This document shows, piece by piece, positions 37,930 to 46,953 of a stretch of DNA of 64,000 bases. Position numbers and translations under genes: made by a program. The DNA comes from Pseudomonas sp. B21-015 (GTDB lineage: Bacteria > Pseudomonadota > Gammaproteobacteria > Pseudomonadales > Pseudomonadaceae). How positions within the stretch are numbered: position 1 is the first letter of the stretch; each line of letters begins with the position of its first letter. The stretch lies in the NCBI RefSeq assembly GCF_024749285.1, contig NZ_CP087196.1, forward strand, positions 5,394,001-5,458,000, read 5' to 3'. The notes beneath the pieces were generated by a model. It ran no database searches, was not told the origin of the DNA, and saw nothing but the letters and a program-made list of their open reading frames with translations.

Positions 37930-38130
37930 TCAACGGTAAACAGTCAGCGCCAGGGCGCCGAACAGACAGGTAAACAGGCTCAGGCGCAACAGCGCCGGGT
38001 GCCAGAAGAAACGGTACAGATCGAACCCGGACAAAAACCGGTCAAGGGCCCAGGCCAACGCCGCCGCAATGAAAAACATCAGGGTCATGGTCGGCATGTA
38101 CACGCCGTGGAAGGCGATTTCACGAGGCAT
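37930..38130 (-). CDS. DUF1656 small membrane protein (AaeX-like)
   Basis: A 66-residue protein with two membrane segments, starting MPREIAFHGVYMPTM, the standard opening of DUF1656 proteins. AAGGA precedes the ATG by seven bases. Such proteins sit between FUSC permeases and HlyD adaptors in AaeXAB-type operons, as here. Their precise role is not known. Confidence 0.88.
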   Translation of the reverse strand: MPREIAFHGVYMPTMTLMFFIAAALAWALDRFLSGFDLYRFFWHPALLRLSLFTCLFGALALTVYR

Positions 38131-40312
38131 GTTCAAGTCCTTGGGGCTTGGCAGTGGTGTATGAGGCCAGAGGCGATTGCGGGTCGAGCAACGAGGTACG
38201 GATGAAATGCAGGTAGCTCTTCACCCGGCGCAATGCAGAGGTATCGAAGTGTGGCGCGAAGGGTTCGTCGGTGGCCTGCACGCGGCCGATCGCGTGGTCG
38301 ACCGCGACCAGCGCCCGCTCCAGATTGCTCTGGCCCGGTTGCAGAAACAGTCGCACCAGCGAACGCCCCATCACCCGGATGGACTGGCGCCACGGTTGGG
38401 ATTCGGCATACGCCGGGTGCACCGGCAGAATCGCTTGTTCCTTACGCAGTTCGATAATCGCGTGGCCGACTTCCAGCACCACCAACATCCAGCGCAGCAA
38501 GTCCCGTTGCACCTGCGGCTGTCCCGCTGCCAGACCGTAAGCCTGATGCAAAAGGTCGCGGGTGCGACTTTCGAAACTCGACGCCAAACCCTTGAGTCTG
38601 CCGCTGATGGCGTACACCACTTGCCCGCGCAAATCCTGCTCCAGCCGCCGCCACAACCAGCGGCTGTTGGGCGGCAGAATGATCGCGCCGGCCGCCGCGC
38701 ACACCAGCATGCCCATGATCATGGCGATGTAGTCGTTGATGAAGGCGTAAGGGTTGTAGACCGTGAGGTTGTCCGGCACGGAACCTGTGCTGAAGAAGAT
38801 CAGCAACCCCAGGCCAACCCCGGCGTATTGCGGCCGTGAAGTGAAGAACGACCCGAGCACGATCACTGGCGCGAGCATCACGCAGAGCAACGGAAAACCG
38901 TCGATCCAGGGGAAGATGAAAAACATCTCGACGAAACCGATCAGCGCCCCGAGCAACGTCCCGCAGGCCATCTGAAACGCCATGCGCTTGGGGTTCGGTG
39001 TCGCCGCAGAAAGGCCGACGGTGGCGGCGGCGATCAGGGTCATGGTCGCCCCGCTCGGCCATGCGGTGGCCACCCAATAACTGCCGAGCACCACGAGGAT
39101 GAACGCTGCGCGAATGCCCGATGCCGCCGAGGCCAGCCAGTTGGTTTGCGGGGTGAAGGGCTCATCCCAACGTTCACGTTCGTGGCTGTGATCGGCCAGG
39201 GACGCGTGGGTCTGTGCATAACTGTGCAGGTCGTCGACGAAGCGATAGAGCAGTTCGTAGGCCGTGTGAAAATCCAGCTGCTCGGCGTCGCTCGGGCCGC
39301 TCTCCTGAAAGGTCGCCCGCAGGCTGCGCACGCGCGCCGGCAAGTTTTCCTTATAGGTCGACAACGCGGTGGCCAAGCGTGCCGCGTCGGGGCTGGTCAA
39401 GGCGCGACCGCTGAAACCGTCGAGCACTTCGGCCAGGTCCTGCAACCCCGTTTTGATCGCCGCGACCACGTGATCGGTGCCGCTGCCGCGCAGGCGTTCA
39501 AGCAACTGATGCAGGGCATTGAAGCGCGTGGTGATGCCCATGAATTCGCTGTTCAAGCGACTGAGCCGCCCGTTGCGCCGACGCATGTGCGGGTCTTCGA
39601 ACACGGTGACGCTGCGCAGCCCTTCAAGGCCCACCGCCTCGGCAATGAACCGCACATTGCTCGCTTCAAACGCCTCGCGCTGACTGCGACCGCGCAAGCC
39701 ATCGGTGACAAACAAGGCGAACACACCGAAGCGCTGATACAAGGCGTTGCGCATCGCGGCGCTGGCGGTTTGCGGCAGAATCGCGGCGCTGACCAGCGTC
39801 GAGCAGAGAATCCCCAGGGAGATTTCCAATACGCGCCAGACCGCCGCCATGAATGCGCCGTCCGGATGCGCCAGGGCAGGCAGTCCAACCATCGCCGCCG
39901 TATAACCGGCGAGCACAAATCCGTAGGCGCGGAAGTTGCGATAACGCGCCGCGCCAGCCGTGCAGAGGCCGACCCAGATCGCCAGCGAGCCGAGGAACAG
40001 TTCGGTGTTCTGCGCAAATAAGGCAATCAGCGCGACCATCACCGCCGACCCGGCCAACGTGCCGAGGAAGCGATAGAAACTCTTGGCGAACACCTGGCCG
40101 CTTTGCGGTTGCATGACGATGAACACGGTAATCATCGCGGTGCGCGGTTGCGGCAATTCCAGGCGCATGGCCAGCCACAGCGTGAGGAATGCGGCGAACA
40201 GCACTTTGAAAATGTAGACCCAGGTCACGCCGTCGCTACGCGCCCAGTCGAAAAAACCCCGGCGCCATTCAAGGGAATACAGCCAGCGCAAAGGTGCGGG
40301 CAAGGGAGTCAT
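38120..40312 (-). CDS. FUSC-family efflux permease (AaeB-like)
   Basis: A 730-residue inner-membrane protein with two blocks of about six membrane helices (around residues 30-175 and 395-540), each followed by a long cytosolic part. This is the FUSC/AaeB layout used for export of aromatic carboxylic acids and similar compounds. RTAMITVFIVMQPQSG near residue 57 is a family mark. It overlaps the DUF1656 start, so translation is coupled. A REP pair lies between it and the outer-membrane factor gene upstream. Confidence 0.9.
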   Translation of the reverse strand: MTPLPAPLRWLYSLEWRRGFFDWARSDGVTWVYIFKVLFAAFLTLWLAMRLELPQPRTAMITVFIVMQPQSGQVFAKSFYRFLGTLAGSAVMVALIALFAQNTELFLGSLAIWVGLCTAGAARYRNFRAYGFVLAGYTAAMVGLPALAHPDGAFMAAVWRVLEISLGILCSTLVSAAILPQTASAAMRNALYQRFGVFALFVTDGLRGRSQREAFEASNVRFIAEAVGLEGLRSVTVFEDPHMRRRNGRLSRLNSEFMGITTRFNALHQLLERLRGSGTDHVVAAIKTGLQDLAEVLDGFSGRALTSPDAARLATALSTYKENLPARVRSLRATFQESGPSDAEQLDFHTAYELLYRFVDDLHSYAQTHASLADHSHERERWDEPFTPQTNWLASAASGIRAAFILVVLGSYWVATAWPSGATMTLIAAATVGLSAATPNPKRMAFQMACGTLLGALIGFVEMFFIFPWIDGFPLLCVMLAPVIVLGSFFTSRPQYAGVGLGLLIFFSTGSVPDNLTVYNPYAFINDYIAMIMGMLVCAAAGAIILPPNSRWLWRRLEQDLRGQVVYAISGRLKGLASSFESRTRDLLHQAYGLAAGQPQVQRDLLRWMLVVLEVGHAIIELRKEQAILPVHPAYAESQPWRQSIRVMGRSLVRLFLQPGQSNLERALVAVDHAIGRVQATDEPFAPHFDTSALRRVKSYLHFIRTSLLDPQSPLASYTTAKPQGLEHAS

Positions 40313-40348
40313 GGAATTTTGCTCATTGAAATTCAGTCAGGTCGCGGA

Positions 40349-40444
40349 ACCTGTGGGAGCGAGCCTGCTCGCGATGACGATTTCACATTCAACATTGATG
40401 TCGACTGACACACCGCTATCGCGAGCAGGCTCGCTCCCACAGGT
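40349..40444. repeat. REP pair (CGAGCCTGCTCGCG variant) in efflux operon
   Basis: ACCTGTGGGAGCGAGCCTGC and its complement with a spacer of about 40 bases, between the outer-membrane factor and the permease genes of one operon. Confidence 0.9.
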
Positions 40445-40451
40445 TTTGTGT

Positions 40452-41951
40452 TCAACGCAAAAGAACCGGGGTTTTCGGGGGTTGGGTTTTCTCGGCATTC
40501 GGCACGTCGTTGCCAGCGCCGAGGCCTCCGCCCAAAGCAGTCACCAATTCCGCGTGAGCACTCAAGCGTGCGGCCTGAACCTGCTGCTGCACCTGTTGCT
40601 GCTTGAACAGCAACGTCTGCGCATTGAGCACGTTGAGGTAATCGGTGAGCCCACGCTGATACGCAATCATCGCGATGTCGTAGGTCTTCTGCGCCGTGGC
40701 CACCGACTCGGCGGCGAAGGCCTGTTGCTTGTCCATCGACTCGCGGCGGATCAACTGGTCGGAGATGTTCTTCAGCGCGTTGACCAGGGTCTGGTTGTAC
40801 CTGGCCACGGCGATGTCGTAACCGGCCGAGGCCTCGCCCAGTTCTGAACGCAAGCGGCCGCCGTCGAAGATCGGCAATGAAATCGCAGGTCCCACGCTGT
40901 AGTTGAGCTTCTTGCCCGTGAGGAACTCCAGCGCCCCGCCGCCGGTGGCCATGTAGCCGAGGCTGCCGACCAGATCGACGTTGGGGTAGAAACCGGCGTG
41001 AGCGACATCTATGCCTCGCGCCTGGGCCGCCACTTGCCAGCGACTGGCAACCACGTCCGGGCGTTGACCGAGCAATTGCGCCGGCAGCGACGACGGCAAC
41101 TTCAGCGCCGCGCCCAACGACAGCGTCGGCCGTTGCAACTGCGCGCCCTCCCCCGGGCCCTTACCGGCCAAGGCCGCGAGCTGGTTGCGGCTGAGGGCGA
41201 TTTCTTCGTCCAGCGCATCGAGTTGGCGATGGGTTTCCGGTAGCGGCGTTTCGGCCTGACTGACTTCGAAATGCGTGCCGATGCCACCGTCCAGACGTTT
41301 TTGCGCCAGATCGAGGATTTGCTGTTGCTGCTTCAAGGTCGCGGCGACGATGTCCCGTTGCGCGTAATGCAACGAGAGTTCGATATAGGCGCGCACGATG
41401 TTGTTCTGCAGTTCGAGCCGGGCCTGCCGCGCCTCGGCGGCGCTCATGTGGGCCATGTCCACGGCGCGTTCGGTGGCGTTGCTTTCGCGACCCCACAGGT
41501 CGAGGGCATAGCTGAAGCCCAGCGCGGCGTTATTGTCCCAGGTGGTGGTGTTGGCCAACTCGCCGGGGCCGTAGAACTGATCGGTGGGCCAGTTGTGGCG
41601 CTTGAGGGTGGATTGGCCGTTGATCTGCAACGACTCGGCGGACTCGGCAACGCCAGCCATGGACCGGGCCTGATGCACTCGCGCGGCGGCCATGGCCATG
41701 CTCGGGCTGCCTTGCAGGGCGAGGTCGATCCAGCGGTTCAGTTGTGGGTCGCCGTAGGCTTGCCACCATTGGGCGGTGGGCCAGTGAGCGTCCTGGGCGG
41801 CGTTCTGGATGGCTTCGTCGGTGGCCAATGAATTAACCTCCAGTGCCTTGCCCTGTGGGGCAATGCCGCCGGTTCCGATGCAGCCGCTGATTGCCAGGGT
41901 TAAAGCCAAAACACTGAGCGTCTTGAGCGCTCTGTTGATGCGACGCGGCAC
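40452..41951 (-). CDS. NodT/OprM-family outer-membrane efflux lipoprotein
   Basis: A 499-residue TolC-like outer-membrane factor starting at GTG after AGGA. The lipobox ISGC (Cys about residue 23) makes it a lipoprotein. Two outer-membrane efflux domains are present with typical sequences (WWQAYGDPQLNRWIDLAL; SYALDLWGRE; QRPDVVASRWQ; GPAISLPIFDGGRLRSELG in part). It is the first gene of the minus-strand efflux operon and would form the exit duct for the FUSC/HlyD pump. A LysR gene diverges upstream. Confidence 0.93.
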   Translation of the reverse strand: MPRRINRALKTLSVLALTLAISGCIGTGGIAPQGKALEVNSLATDEAIQNAAQDAHWPTAQWWQAYGDPQLNRWIDLALQGSPSMAMAAARVHQARSMAGVAESAESLQINGQSTLKRHNWPTDQFYGPGELANTTTWDNNAALGFSYALDLWGRESNATERAVDMAHMSAAEARQARLELQNNIVRAYIELSLHYAQRDIVAATLKQQQQILDLAQKRLDGGIGTHFEVSQAETPLPETHRQLDALDEEIALSRNQLAALAGKGPGEGAQLQRPTLSLGAALKLPSSLPAQLLGQRPDVVASRWQVAAQARGIDVAHAGFYPNVDLVGSLGYMATGGGALEFLTGKKLNYSVGPAISLPIFDGGRLRSELGEASAGYDIAVARYNQTLVNALKNISDQLIRRESMDKQQAFAAESVATAQKTYDIAMIAYQRGLTDYLNVLNAQTLLFKQQQVQQQVQAARLSAHAELVTALGGGLGAGNDVPNAEKTQPPKTPVLLR

Positions 41952-42147
41952 TGCTGCGATTTCCTGAGATGAGGGAGATCCCCTGTAGGTGGGCGCAATT
42001 CTAGGGGTGGGCTCTGTTGGCGATAAGCCGGGAATCCTGTGAATCTTTGTTACCGTTAACGCGATAATCCCTTGGTCGCGTCTTTAGTCGCCTGTAAAAA
42101 AGCAGAAACTTCGTGTCACAATTTGCCATTCGCCTAGAGAGCACCCC

Positions 42148-43116
42148 ATGGACACTTTGCAAAACATGCGCGCCTTCAGTTACGTGGCCGAGGCCGGCAG
42201 CTTCACCGCCGCCGCCGTGCAACTCGACACCACCACGGCCAACGTCTCGCGCGCGGTCTCCAACCTGGAGGCCCACCTGCAAACCCGTCTGCTCAACCGC
42301 ACCACCCGCCGTATCGCTTTGACCGAAGCCGGCAAGCGCTACTTATTGCGCTGCGAGCAGATCCTGGCCTACGTCGAAGAAGCCGAAGCCGAGGCCAGCG
42401 ACGCCCACGCGCGCCCGGCCGGGCAACTCAAGGTGCACACCATGACCGGCATCGGTCAGCACTTCGTGATCGACGCCATCGCCGGCTACCGCAAAACCCA
42501 CCCGGACGTAACCTTCGACCTGACCATGGCCAACCGCGTGCCGGATTTGCTCGACGAGGGCTACGACGTGTCCATCGTGCTCGCCAGCGAACTGCCGGAT
42601 TCGGGCTTCGTCTCCCAGCGTTTGGGCATCACCTACAGCATCGTTTGCGCATCGCCGGCCTATGTAAAAGCCAACGGCTGTGCGCACAAACCCAGCGACC
42701 TGCTCAACCACGCCTGCCTGCGCCTGGTGAGCCCGGTGATCCCGCTGGAGAAGTGGGCCTTCGACGGCCCCGACGGCCAGGAAATGGTCACCATCAACAG
42801 CTCACCGTTTTTGGTGAACTCGGCTGATGCGATGAAGACGGCGATCACCAGTGGCATGGGGGTTGGGGTGTTGCCGGTGTACGCGGCGATCGAAGGGCTG
42901 CGCAACGGCACGCTGGTGCGGGTGATGCCGAAGTACCGCTCGCAGGAATTGAACCTGTACGCGATTTATCCGTCGCGGCAGTATCTGGATGCGAAGATCA
43001 AGACGTGGGTGGAGTACTTGCGCGGGTCGTTGCCGGAGATATTGGCGGCGCATCAGGCGGAATTGGCGGCGTATGAGTTGAGTGGGAGTTTGGGTGGGGT
43101 TCGGTTGGCGAATTGA
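42148..43116 (+). CDS. LysR-family regulator of the efflux operon
   Basis: A 322-residue LysR regulator with an N-terminal winged helix (MRAFSYVAEAGSFTAAAVQL; TTANVSRAVSNLE) and a substrate-binding domain. The divergent position, with a 196-base shared intergenic region, suggests control of the neighbouring efflux genes, as AaeR controls aaeXAB in E. coli. The last few codons use G-rich, non-preferred codons, unlike the rest of the gene. Confidence 0.9.
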   Translation: MDTLQNMRAFSYVAEAGSFTAAAVQLDTTTANVSRAVSNLEAHLQTRLLNRTTRRIALTEAGKRYLLRCEQILAYVEEAEAEASDAHARPAGQLKVHTMTGIGQHFVIDAIAGYRKTHPDVTFDLTMANRVPDLLDEGYDVSIVLASELPDSGFVSQRLGITYSIVCASPAYVKANGCAHKPSDLLNHACLRLVSPVIPLEKWAFDGPDGQEMVTINSSPFLVNSADAMKTAITSGMGVGVLPVYAAIEGLRNGTLVRVMPKYRSQELNLYAIYPSRQYLDAKIKTWVEYLRGSLPEILAAHQAELAAYELSGSLGGVRLAN

Positions 43117-43451
43117 GCTACAGACGGTCCTACAAATCGCCAATGTTCGGGGATGCTTCCCACGTGTTTTGACGGTTGGTGTGTGGGACGGGAGATGGGT
43201 AGGCTTTGGGGGTCGCTGACGCATCAGCGATCAGGTCTGGAAAACCTGGATCAATCTTTACCTCAGCACATGGCATACTGCGGCGCTTTTTTCTGCTCGC
43301 AATGTTATGGCGGCTGTGCGCGGGAGACCTTCGGGTCTGCCGGGTTGTGGTTGGGATTGACCGGTTTTTCCAGTCCGCGCACGGCTGCCACCTTTTGTCT
43401 GGAAAACAAAAAGTGGCAGCTCCATCAATCCCAGCATGGAGTAATGCACTT
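43117..43451. other. Leader region before the DUF6124-type gene
   Basis: 335 bases with no gene. The first 190 hold the end of LysR transcription and the presumed promoter of the next gene. From 43308 the region is strongly structured (see the next entry). Confidence 0.6.
43308..43441 (+). promoter_or_regulatory. Structured leader with alternative hairpins (riboswitch-like)
   Basis: P1 is a 16-base-pair stem, 43308-43323 with 43375-43390, every base paired with only two G-U wobbles. It encloses AGACC-TTCG-GGTCT (43325-43338, a UUCG tetraloop) and a CCGG/CCGG helix (43340-43343, 43361-43364), a three-way junction. The 3' arm of P1 is also the 5' arm of a competing hairpin, GCTGCCAC (43384-43391) with GTGGCAGC (43413-43420), extended by TTTTGT/ACAAAA. 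A further hairpin CTCCAT (43420-43425)/ATGGAG (43436-43441) buries the ribosome site GGAG of the gene starting at 43452. The design resembles a switch; no known riboswitch class is recognised. Confidence 0.65.
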
Positions 43452-43700
43452 ATGTTCAAGCCGACGCCAAATCCCCCTCACATACCCAGCCACTTGTTCC
43501 AGGTTGCCCCCGACGCCACCACCGAAACCTTATTGGTCTACGCCTGCGAATCCCTCGCCTCGGCCAGCGTCATGGCCAGTGACTTCGCCGGGTTTCTCGA
43601 AGGCACTCATCGCAACACCATGCTGGGCATCCAGCAGGTCATCATGCTGGGCGAACTGGCGGTGAATCGAGTACTGGACAACATCGACCCACAAGACTGA
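43452..43700 (+). CDS. Small DUF6124-type protein
   Basis: An 82-residue protein starting MFKPTPNPP, the opening I associate with the Pseudomonas DUF6124 group (related to DUF3077). The core is LFQVAPDATTETLLVYACESLASASVMASDFAG in two pieces, helical and soluble. Longer frames upstream run through the structured leader and were rejected. GGAG lies ten bases before the ATG but is in a hairpin. The function is unknown; the group is often found in several copies per genome. Confidence 0.75.
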   Translation: MFKPTPNPPHIPSHLFQVAPDATTETLLVYACESLASASVMASDFAGFLEGTHRNTMLGIQQVIMLGELAVNRVLDNIDPQD

Positions 43701-43708
43701 CCCGTACC

Positions 43709-43736
43709 TGTAGGAGCTGCCGAAGGCTGCTCCTAC
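43709..43736. repeat. Short TGTAGGAGCTG palindrome
   Basis: CTGTAGGAGCTGCCG facing GGCTGCTCCTACG, a compact member of the family seen at 13268-13378. Confidence 0.75.
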
Positions 43737-43799
43737 GCACAACAGCGAAAAAGAATGTTAGCGTGCTTGGCATTCTCCAAGCCCGACGAGCCGCCTCCA

Positions 43800-44774
43800 A
43801 TGAAAAAAACCGTCCTCGCCTTCAGCCGCATCACCCCACCGATGATCGAACGTCTGCAACAAGACTTCGACGTGATCGTGCCGAACCCGAAAAACGGCGA
43901 CATCAACGCCCAATTCAACGAAGCCCTGCCTCACGCCCACGGCCTGATCGGCGTAGGTCGCAAACTCGGTCGTGCGCAACTGGAAAACGCCAGCAAACTG
44001 GAAGTGGTCTCCAGCGTCTCGGTCGGCTACGACAATTACGACCTCGCCTACTTCAACGAACGCGGGATCATGCTCACCAACACACCCGACGTACTCACCG
44101 AAAGCACTGCCGACCTGGCCTTCGCCTTGCTCATGAGCAGTGCCCGCCGTGTCGCCGAACTGGACGCCTGGACCAAGGCCGGCCAATGGCAGGCCACCGT
44201 CGGCGCACCGTTGTTCGGCAGCGATGTGCATGGCAAAACCTTAGGGATCGTCGGCATGGGCAACATCGGCGCGGCCATCGCACGGCGTGGTCGGCTGGGC
44301 TTCAACATGCCGATTATTTACAGCGGTAACAGCCGCAAGACCGAACTGGAACAGGAGCTCGGCGCGCAGTTGCGCAGCCTCGACCAATTGCTGGCCGAAG
44401 CCGATTTCGTCTGCCTGGTGGTGCCGCTCAGCGAAAAAACCAGGCACCTGATCAGTCACCGTGAACTGGCGTTGATGAAACCGAGCGCCATTCTGGTGAA
44501 CATCGCCCGCGGCCCCGTAGTGGACGAACCGGCGCTGATCGAAGCCCTGCAAAACAACCGGATTCGCGGCGCCGGCCTGGACGTCTATGAGAAAGAACCG
44601 CTGGCCGAGTCGCCATTGTTCCTACTGAAAAACGCGGTGACATTGCCGCACATCGGCTCCGCGACTCACGAAACCCGCGAGGCCATGGCCAACCGCGCAC
44701 TGGCCAACTTGCGCAGCGCCTTGTTGGGTGAGCGGCCGCAGGATCTGGTGAACCCGCAAGTGTGGAAAGGCTGA
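43800..44774 (+). CDS. D-2-hydroxyacid dehydrogenase (GhrB/TkrA-like)
   Basis: A 324-residue NAD(P)H-dependent enzyme reducing glyoxylate, hydroxypyruvate or 2-ketogluconate-type acids. Motifs are GMGNIGAAIARRG (cofactor), NIARGPVVDE (catalytic Arg region) and LPHIGSATHETR (catalytic His). It is closest to GhrB or Pseudomonas 2-ketoaldonate reductase, which sequence alone cannot separate. The start MKKTVLAFSR at 43800 fits the family; an upstream ATG adds 15 atypical residues. The ribosome site is weak. Confidence 0.88.
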   Translation: MKKTVLAFSRITPPMIERLQQDFDVIVPNPKNGDINAQFNEALPHAHGLIGVGRKLGRAQLENASKLEVVSSVSVGYDNYDLAYFNERGIMLTNTPDVLTESTADLAFALLMSSARRVAELDAWTKAGQWQATVGAPLFGSDVHGKTLGIVGMGNIGAAIARRGRLGFNMPIIYSGNSRKTELEQELGAQLRSLDQLLAEADFVCLVVPLSEKTRHLISHRELALMKPSAILVNIARGPVVDEPALIEALQNNRIRGAGLDVYEKEPLAESPLFLLKNAVTLPHIGSATHETREAMANRALANLRSALLGERPQDLVNPQVWKG

Positions 44775-44780
44775 TCAAAA

Positions 44781-44808
44781 CGGGCAGGCGTTTTAAACGC
44801 CTGCCCGA
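44781..44808. terminator. Bidirectional terminator
   Basis: CGGGCAGGCG (44781-44790) pairs with CGCCTGCCCG (44799-44808). T-runs follow mainly on the minus strand, serving the EamA gene and possibly the dehydrogenase gene. Confidence 0.75.
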
Positions 44809-44854
44809 CTGAAGATCGAGCGCCGAGGCAGACCGCGCTCGATCATTATTCAGC

Positions 44855-45757
44855 TCAAGCCAACTTGCCGTTCCCCTGCACCATCGGGGCCTTGGGTTTA
44901 CGAAACACCAACACGTTACCCAACATCACCAACACCAACCCCACCAGTGCCGGCGCGGTCCATTGATAACCCTCGGCAAACGCCGACACATTCAGCGCCA
45001 CCACCGGGAACAACACGGTGCAATACGCCGCCCGCTCCGGCCCCATGCGTCCGACCAGCGTCAGGTAGGCGGTGAAGCCGATCACCGAGCCCGGGATCAC
45101 CAGATACAGCAACGAGCCGATGTAACGGGCATTCCATTCCATATCGAACGGGACACCTTTGACCAGGCACCACACCGACAACATCGCCGCGCCGTAAGCC
45201 ATGCCCCAGGCGTTGGTGGTCAGGGGTTTGAGGCCTGCTTTCTGTTGCAGACTCGACAGCATGTTGCCCGCCGAGAAGCACAAGGTTCCGAGTAACGCCA
45301 AACCCAATCCGAGCAAGGTTTCCGGGCTCGCGGTATGGCCGGCCAGCTCTGGCCAGAACAGCAGGCCAAGTCCGAGCAAGCCCAACGCGCCGCCCATCAG
45401 CACGTTACGGGCAATTTTCTGACCGAAGAACACCCGCGCATTAAAGGCGTTCCACAGCGTGGCGGTGGAAAACACCACGGCGACCAGACCGCTGGGGATC
45501 CACTGGCTGGCCGTGAGGAAGCACATGAAATTGATGCAGAACAGGCACAGACCCTGCGCCAGGCAAATCAGATGCCCGCGACGGTTCATCACTTGCAGGC
45601 GCCGGCTGAGCAACAGCATCACGAACAGCACCAGCGCGGCGAGGCCAAAGCGGTAGACGATCGATACTGGAATGGCCACAACGCCCAGTTGCCATTTCAA
45701 GGCGATCCAGGTGGTGCCCCAGATCAGCACGGTCAGCAGGTATAACGAGAGATTCAT
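44855..45757 (-). CDS. EamA-family (DMT) exporter
   Basis: A 300-residue inner-membrane protein with ten predicted helices in two EamA repeats, of the drug/metabolite transporter superfamily (TVLIWGTTWIALKWQ; ALLGTLCFSAGNMLS; VIPGSVIGFTAYLTLVGRMG in part). The start MNLSLYLL at 45757 follows AGGAG; upstream in-frame codons were rejected. Substrates are often amino acids or metabolites, not predictable here. It is divergent from an AraC regulator. Confidence 0.88.
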   Translation of the reverse strand: MNLSLYLLTVLIWGTTWIALKWQLGVVAIPVSIVYRFGLAALVLFVMLLLSRRLQVMNRRGHLICLAQGLCLFCINFMCFLTASQWIPSGLVAVVFSTATLWNAFNARVFFGQKIARNVLMGGALGLLGLGLLFWPELAGHTASPETLLGLGLALLGTLCFSAGNMLSSLQQKAGLKPLTTNAWGMAYGAAMLSVWCLVKGVPFDMEWNARYIGSLLYLVIPGSVIGFTAYLTLVGRMGPERAAYCTVLFPVVALNVSAFAEGYQWTAPALVGLVLVMLGNVLVFRKPKAPMVQGNGKLA

Positions 45758-45894
45758 GACCAGACTCCTGAATAGGCCTTCAGTGTCCAACGTGCCCCCC
45801 TTTTGCACTTGCATAAACTTGCGCTTTTGTCGGCCGCCGGGCTGGCAGGCCAACGTCTACGGAGTAGGATGCAAGGCGTTGGAGAGAACCGATC

Positions 45895-46770
45895 ATGGCC
45901 GCACTGGAAACGCTGCAAGTCTTTCAAGCCCTCAACCGCTCGCCCAATGCTCGCCTGGAGCACAGCGCCGAGCTCGGTGACGGTATGGCTGCAGCCTTGT
46001 GGAACAACCACCACGACGCCCAGGACTACGAAGCGCCGAGCCATCACACCTTGTCGTGCTACATCGCCGGCGGCACCGGCACCTTTCGCCGCGATCAGCC
46101 CGGCAACAAGGGCGGCCCGGACAAGCTGTGCATTCTGCCGGCCGACCATCAGTCCGGCTGGGTGATCAACGGCGACATTCGCCTGGCCCACCTGTATTTC
46201 AGCGCCGAACAATATGCCCTTGGTTGCGTCACGCTACTGGATCGCGAACCCCGGGAATTACAGTTGCACGAGCGCACGTTCCTCGAAGACCCGCAGCAGG
46301 CCCGGCGCTTTCGGCAGTTGATCGCCCTCAACTGGGACGAACCGGGCGAACGCCTGCTCACCAGCAGCCTGGCCCACGAGATGCTCAGCCATACGTTGCT
46401 CAGCCAGGTCGGCGTGCGTCAGGGCTTGCGCCTCAAGGGCGGATTGGCCGCGCACCAGCGGCGGCGGTTGGTGGAGTTCATCGACAGTCAGTTGGCCGAA
46501 GCGATCAGCCTCGGACAGTTGGCGGCGTTGTGTGCGCTGTCGGAATATCATTTTGCGCGGATGTTTCGTGTGAGCTTCGGGCTGCCGCCGCATCAGTATG
46601 TGTTGGCGCGGCGACTGAGTCGGGCGCGGGAGTTATTGCGCGGGACGTCGCGGCCATTGGGGGAGATTGCATTGGCCTGCGGGTTTGCCAGTGCGAGTCA
46701 TTTCACCAACCGGTTTCGGCAGGCTTTGGGAGGAGCGCCGGGAGAATATCGGCAGGCGTTTTTGCGGTAG
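45895..46770 (+). CDS. AraC-family transcriptional regulator
   Basis: A 291-residue regulator with an N-terminal cupin-like ligand domain and two C-terminal helix-turn-helix motifs (LAALCALSEYHFARMFR; LGEIALACGFASASHFTNRFR in part). The GGAGAGAA before the ATG is a good ribosome site. It is divergent from the EamA exporter with 137 bases between, so it probably controls that gene. The last third uses GC3-poor, G-rich codons unlike its neighbours. Confidence 0.9.
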   Translation: MAALETLQVFQALNRSPNARLEHSAELGDGMAAALWNNHHDAQDYEAPSHHTLSCYIAGGTGTFRRDQPGNKGGPDKLCILPADHQSGWVINGDIRLAHLYFSAEQYALGCVTLLDREPRELQLHERTFLEDPQQARRFRQLIALNWDEPGERLLTSSLAHEMLSHTLLSQVGVRQGLRLKGGLAAHQRRRLVEFIDSQLAEAISLGQLAALCALSEYHFARMFRVSFGLPPHQYVLARRLSRARELLRGTSRPLGEIALACGFASASHFTNRFRQALGGAPGEYRQAFLR

Positions 46771-46810
46771 CGCGGCAGTCCTGAGGTTTTTCGGTGCCTG
46801 TACAGCCGCC

Positions 46811-46838
46811 TTCGCGAGCAAGCCCGCTCCCACAGGTT
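46811..46838. repeat. Single REP core
   Basis: TTCGCGAGCAAGCCCGCTCC with CACAGG, one unpaired REP copy after the AraC gene. Confidence 0.7.
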
Positions 46839-46895
46839 CCGTACCTGTTGACTGGCATTGGAACACGCCCAGGAATCACTAAATCCAGAAACAAG

Positions 46896-46925
46896 AACGG
46901 GCCTGCAATGCAGGCCCGTTTTTTT
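46896..46925. terminator. Terminator between AraC gene and HPF-like gene
   Basis: AACGGGCCTGC and GCAGGCCCGTT pair perfectly around AAT and are followed by T's on the plus strand. The convergent HPF-like gene ends 29 bases away. Confidence 0.88.
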
Positions 46926-46953
46926 AGTGGGAAGGTAAAAGCAGCCTCAGGCC

